Source: Photobacterium chitinilyticum
GTDB lineage: Bacteria > Pseudomonadota > Gammaproteobacteria > Enterobacterales > Vibrionaceae
DNA: 64,000 bases
Assembly (NCBI RefSeq): GCF_004104355.1
Contig: NZ_RJLM01000003.1
Location: forward strand, 248,001-312,000
Direction of reading: 5' to 3'
The notes under the pieces were generated by a model that was not told the DNA's origin, made no database searches, and saw only the letters and a program-made list of their open reading frames with translations. Position numbers and translations under genes: made by a program. Below, one piece after another: positions 63,621 to 64,000 of the stretch (positions are counted from its first letter, which is position 1; each line of letters starts with the position of its first letter).

Positions 63621-63799
63621 ATACTCAACATCACTAATAAGAACCAACAGCATCATAGGATGATGGCTGAAAATTCACAAGAGATTATTTGCACCAGATC
63701 ACAGTTTTCATTTATGACTGCATGAACAATTTCCCATTGAATGTTAAGAATATGATCGTTATATTTCATCCACATACCACTATACAGGGAAGCTAATTC

Positions 63800-64000
63800 A
63801 TGAAAACCAAGAAAATCGCATTTATCGGACTCGGAACAATGGGCTTCCCAATGGCAGGTCATCTAGCCAATGCCGGCCATCACGTCACTGTCTATAACCG
63901 TACGACCGCCACCGCTGAAAAGTGGGCAAAGCAATACCAGGGAGAGATCGCATTAACCCCTGCGAAAGCCGCCCAAGATGCTGATTTCGTTTTTACCTGC
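63800..64000 (+). CDS. NAD-dependent 3-hydroxyisobutyrate dehydrogenase-family protein (partial)
   Basis: Sixty-seven residues are visible before the window ends. They start with KTKKIAFIGLGTMGFPMAGH, the GxGxxG NAD-binding fold of 3-hydroxyisobutyrate dehydrogenases and beta-hydroxyacid reductases, followed by LANAGHHVTVYNRTTA. The conserved MGxPMAxxL pattern places it in this family, but the substrate-binding part is outside the window. AGGGAAG lies nine bases before the ATG. It is divergent from vemP. Confidence 0.85.
   Translation, partial: MKTKKIAFIGLGTMGFPMAGHLANAGHHVTVYNRTTATAEKWAKQYQGEIALTPAKAAQDADFVFTC

Noticed and set aside
63653-63862. 69-codon minus-strand frame over the start of the dehydrogenase gene
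   Set aside because: It overlaps the start of a clear dehydrogenase gene on the other strand and has no family features.
1-64000. CRISPR array, prophage, or tandem repeats
   Set aside because: No regularly spaced direct repeats, phage structural or integrase genes, or tRNA-linked att sites were recognised in the window.

Overview
The window looks like chromosome from a Vibrionaceae gammaproteobacterium, most likely Photobacterium or a close relative. The evidence is the combination of a VemP-type export monitor ahead of a second secD/secF pair, RelV-type small alarmone synthetases, a VpsR-type regulator, the divergent hdfR/maoP pair, and many small families common in this group (DUF2960, DUF3010, DUF2750, YaiL/DUF2058, Rof). 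No rRNA, tRNA, CRISPR array, intact IS or prophage was seen. Assignments rest on reading motifs and on remembered family sequences; no database search was run.

Layout. 0.1-4.7 kb: yjjG nucleotidase, brnQ branched-chain amino acid carrier, two small proteins, then hdfR and maoP in opposite directions. 4.8-7.8 kb: a two-gene operon joining a GshB-like ATP-grasp ligase to a fusion of an N-formylglutamate-amidohydrolase-like domain with a DUF1704/QEGLA zinc carboxypeptidase. 8-18 kb: housekeeping and small conserved genes (YbaK deacylase, NlpC/P60 lipoprotein, plsC, a hydrolase/TetR pair sharing an operator, methyltransferase, rarD, MazG-type pyrophosphohydrolase, globin plus CREST membrane protein). 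A likely minus-strand sRNA lies near 10.0-10.15 kb. 17.8-20.7 kb: anaerobic ribonucleotide reductase nrdD-nrdG behind an FNR-type site.

22-28.6 kb is the most striking part. It is AT-rich and holds a VpsR-type regulator without the GAFTGA loop, a secreted C39 peptidase, four small secreted proteins, and a FapF-like outer-membrane barrel. Three of the secreted proteins share a Gln/Asn-rich C-terminal motif typical of amyloid subunits. Two carry, just after a Sec signal peptide, a motif resembling the double-glycine leader site of C39 peptidases. I read this as a divergent Fap-like functional amyloid system in which periplasmic leader removal may control subunit export or assembly.

28.6-38.9 kb: DUF2750, HopJ, tandem relV paralogs with exported-protein N termini, rof, the cysteine desulfidase cyuA, small conserved genes, a CHASE3-like/GGDEF diguanylate cyclase, and a 3' remnant of a fumarylacetoacetate-hydrolase-family gene next to yceI. 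39-43 kb: a tightly coupled NHL-repeat protein, small His-tailed protein and chemoreceptor. 43-58.9 kb: Nudix, mrcB (PBP1b), a phosphohexomutase, yaiL, a LruC-domain protein with a lipoprotein, astB, a CDF metal exporter, small lipoproteins, an HD phosphohydrolase and metC. 59-64 kb: an unknown gene, secF and secD, the export-monitor gene vemP with an SD-covering hairpin before secD, and the start of a 3-hydroxyisobutyrate-dehydrogenase-family gene cut by the window edge.
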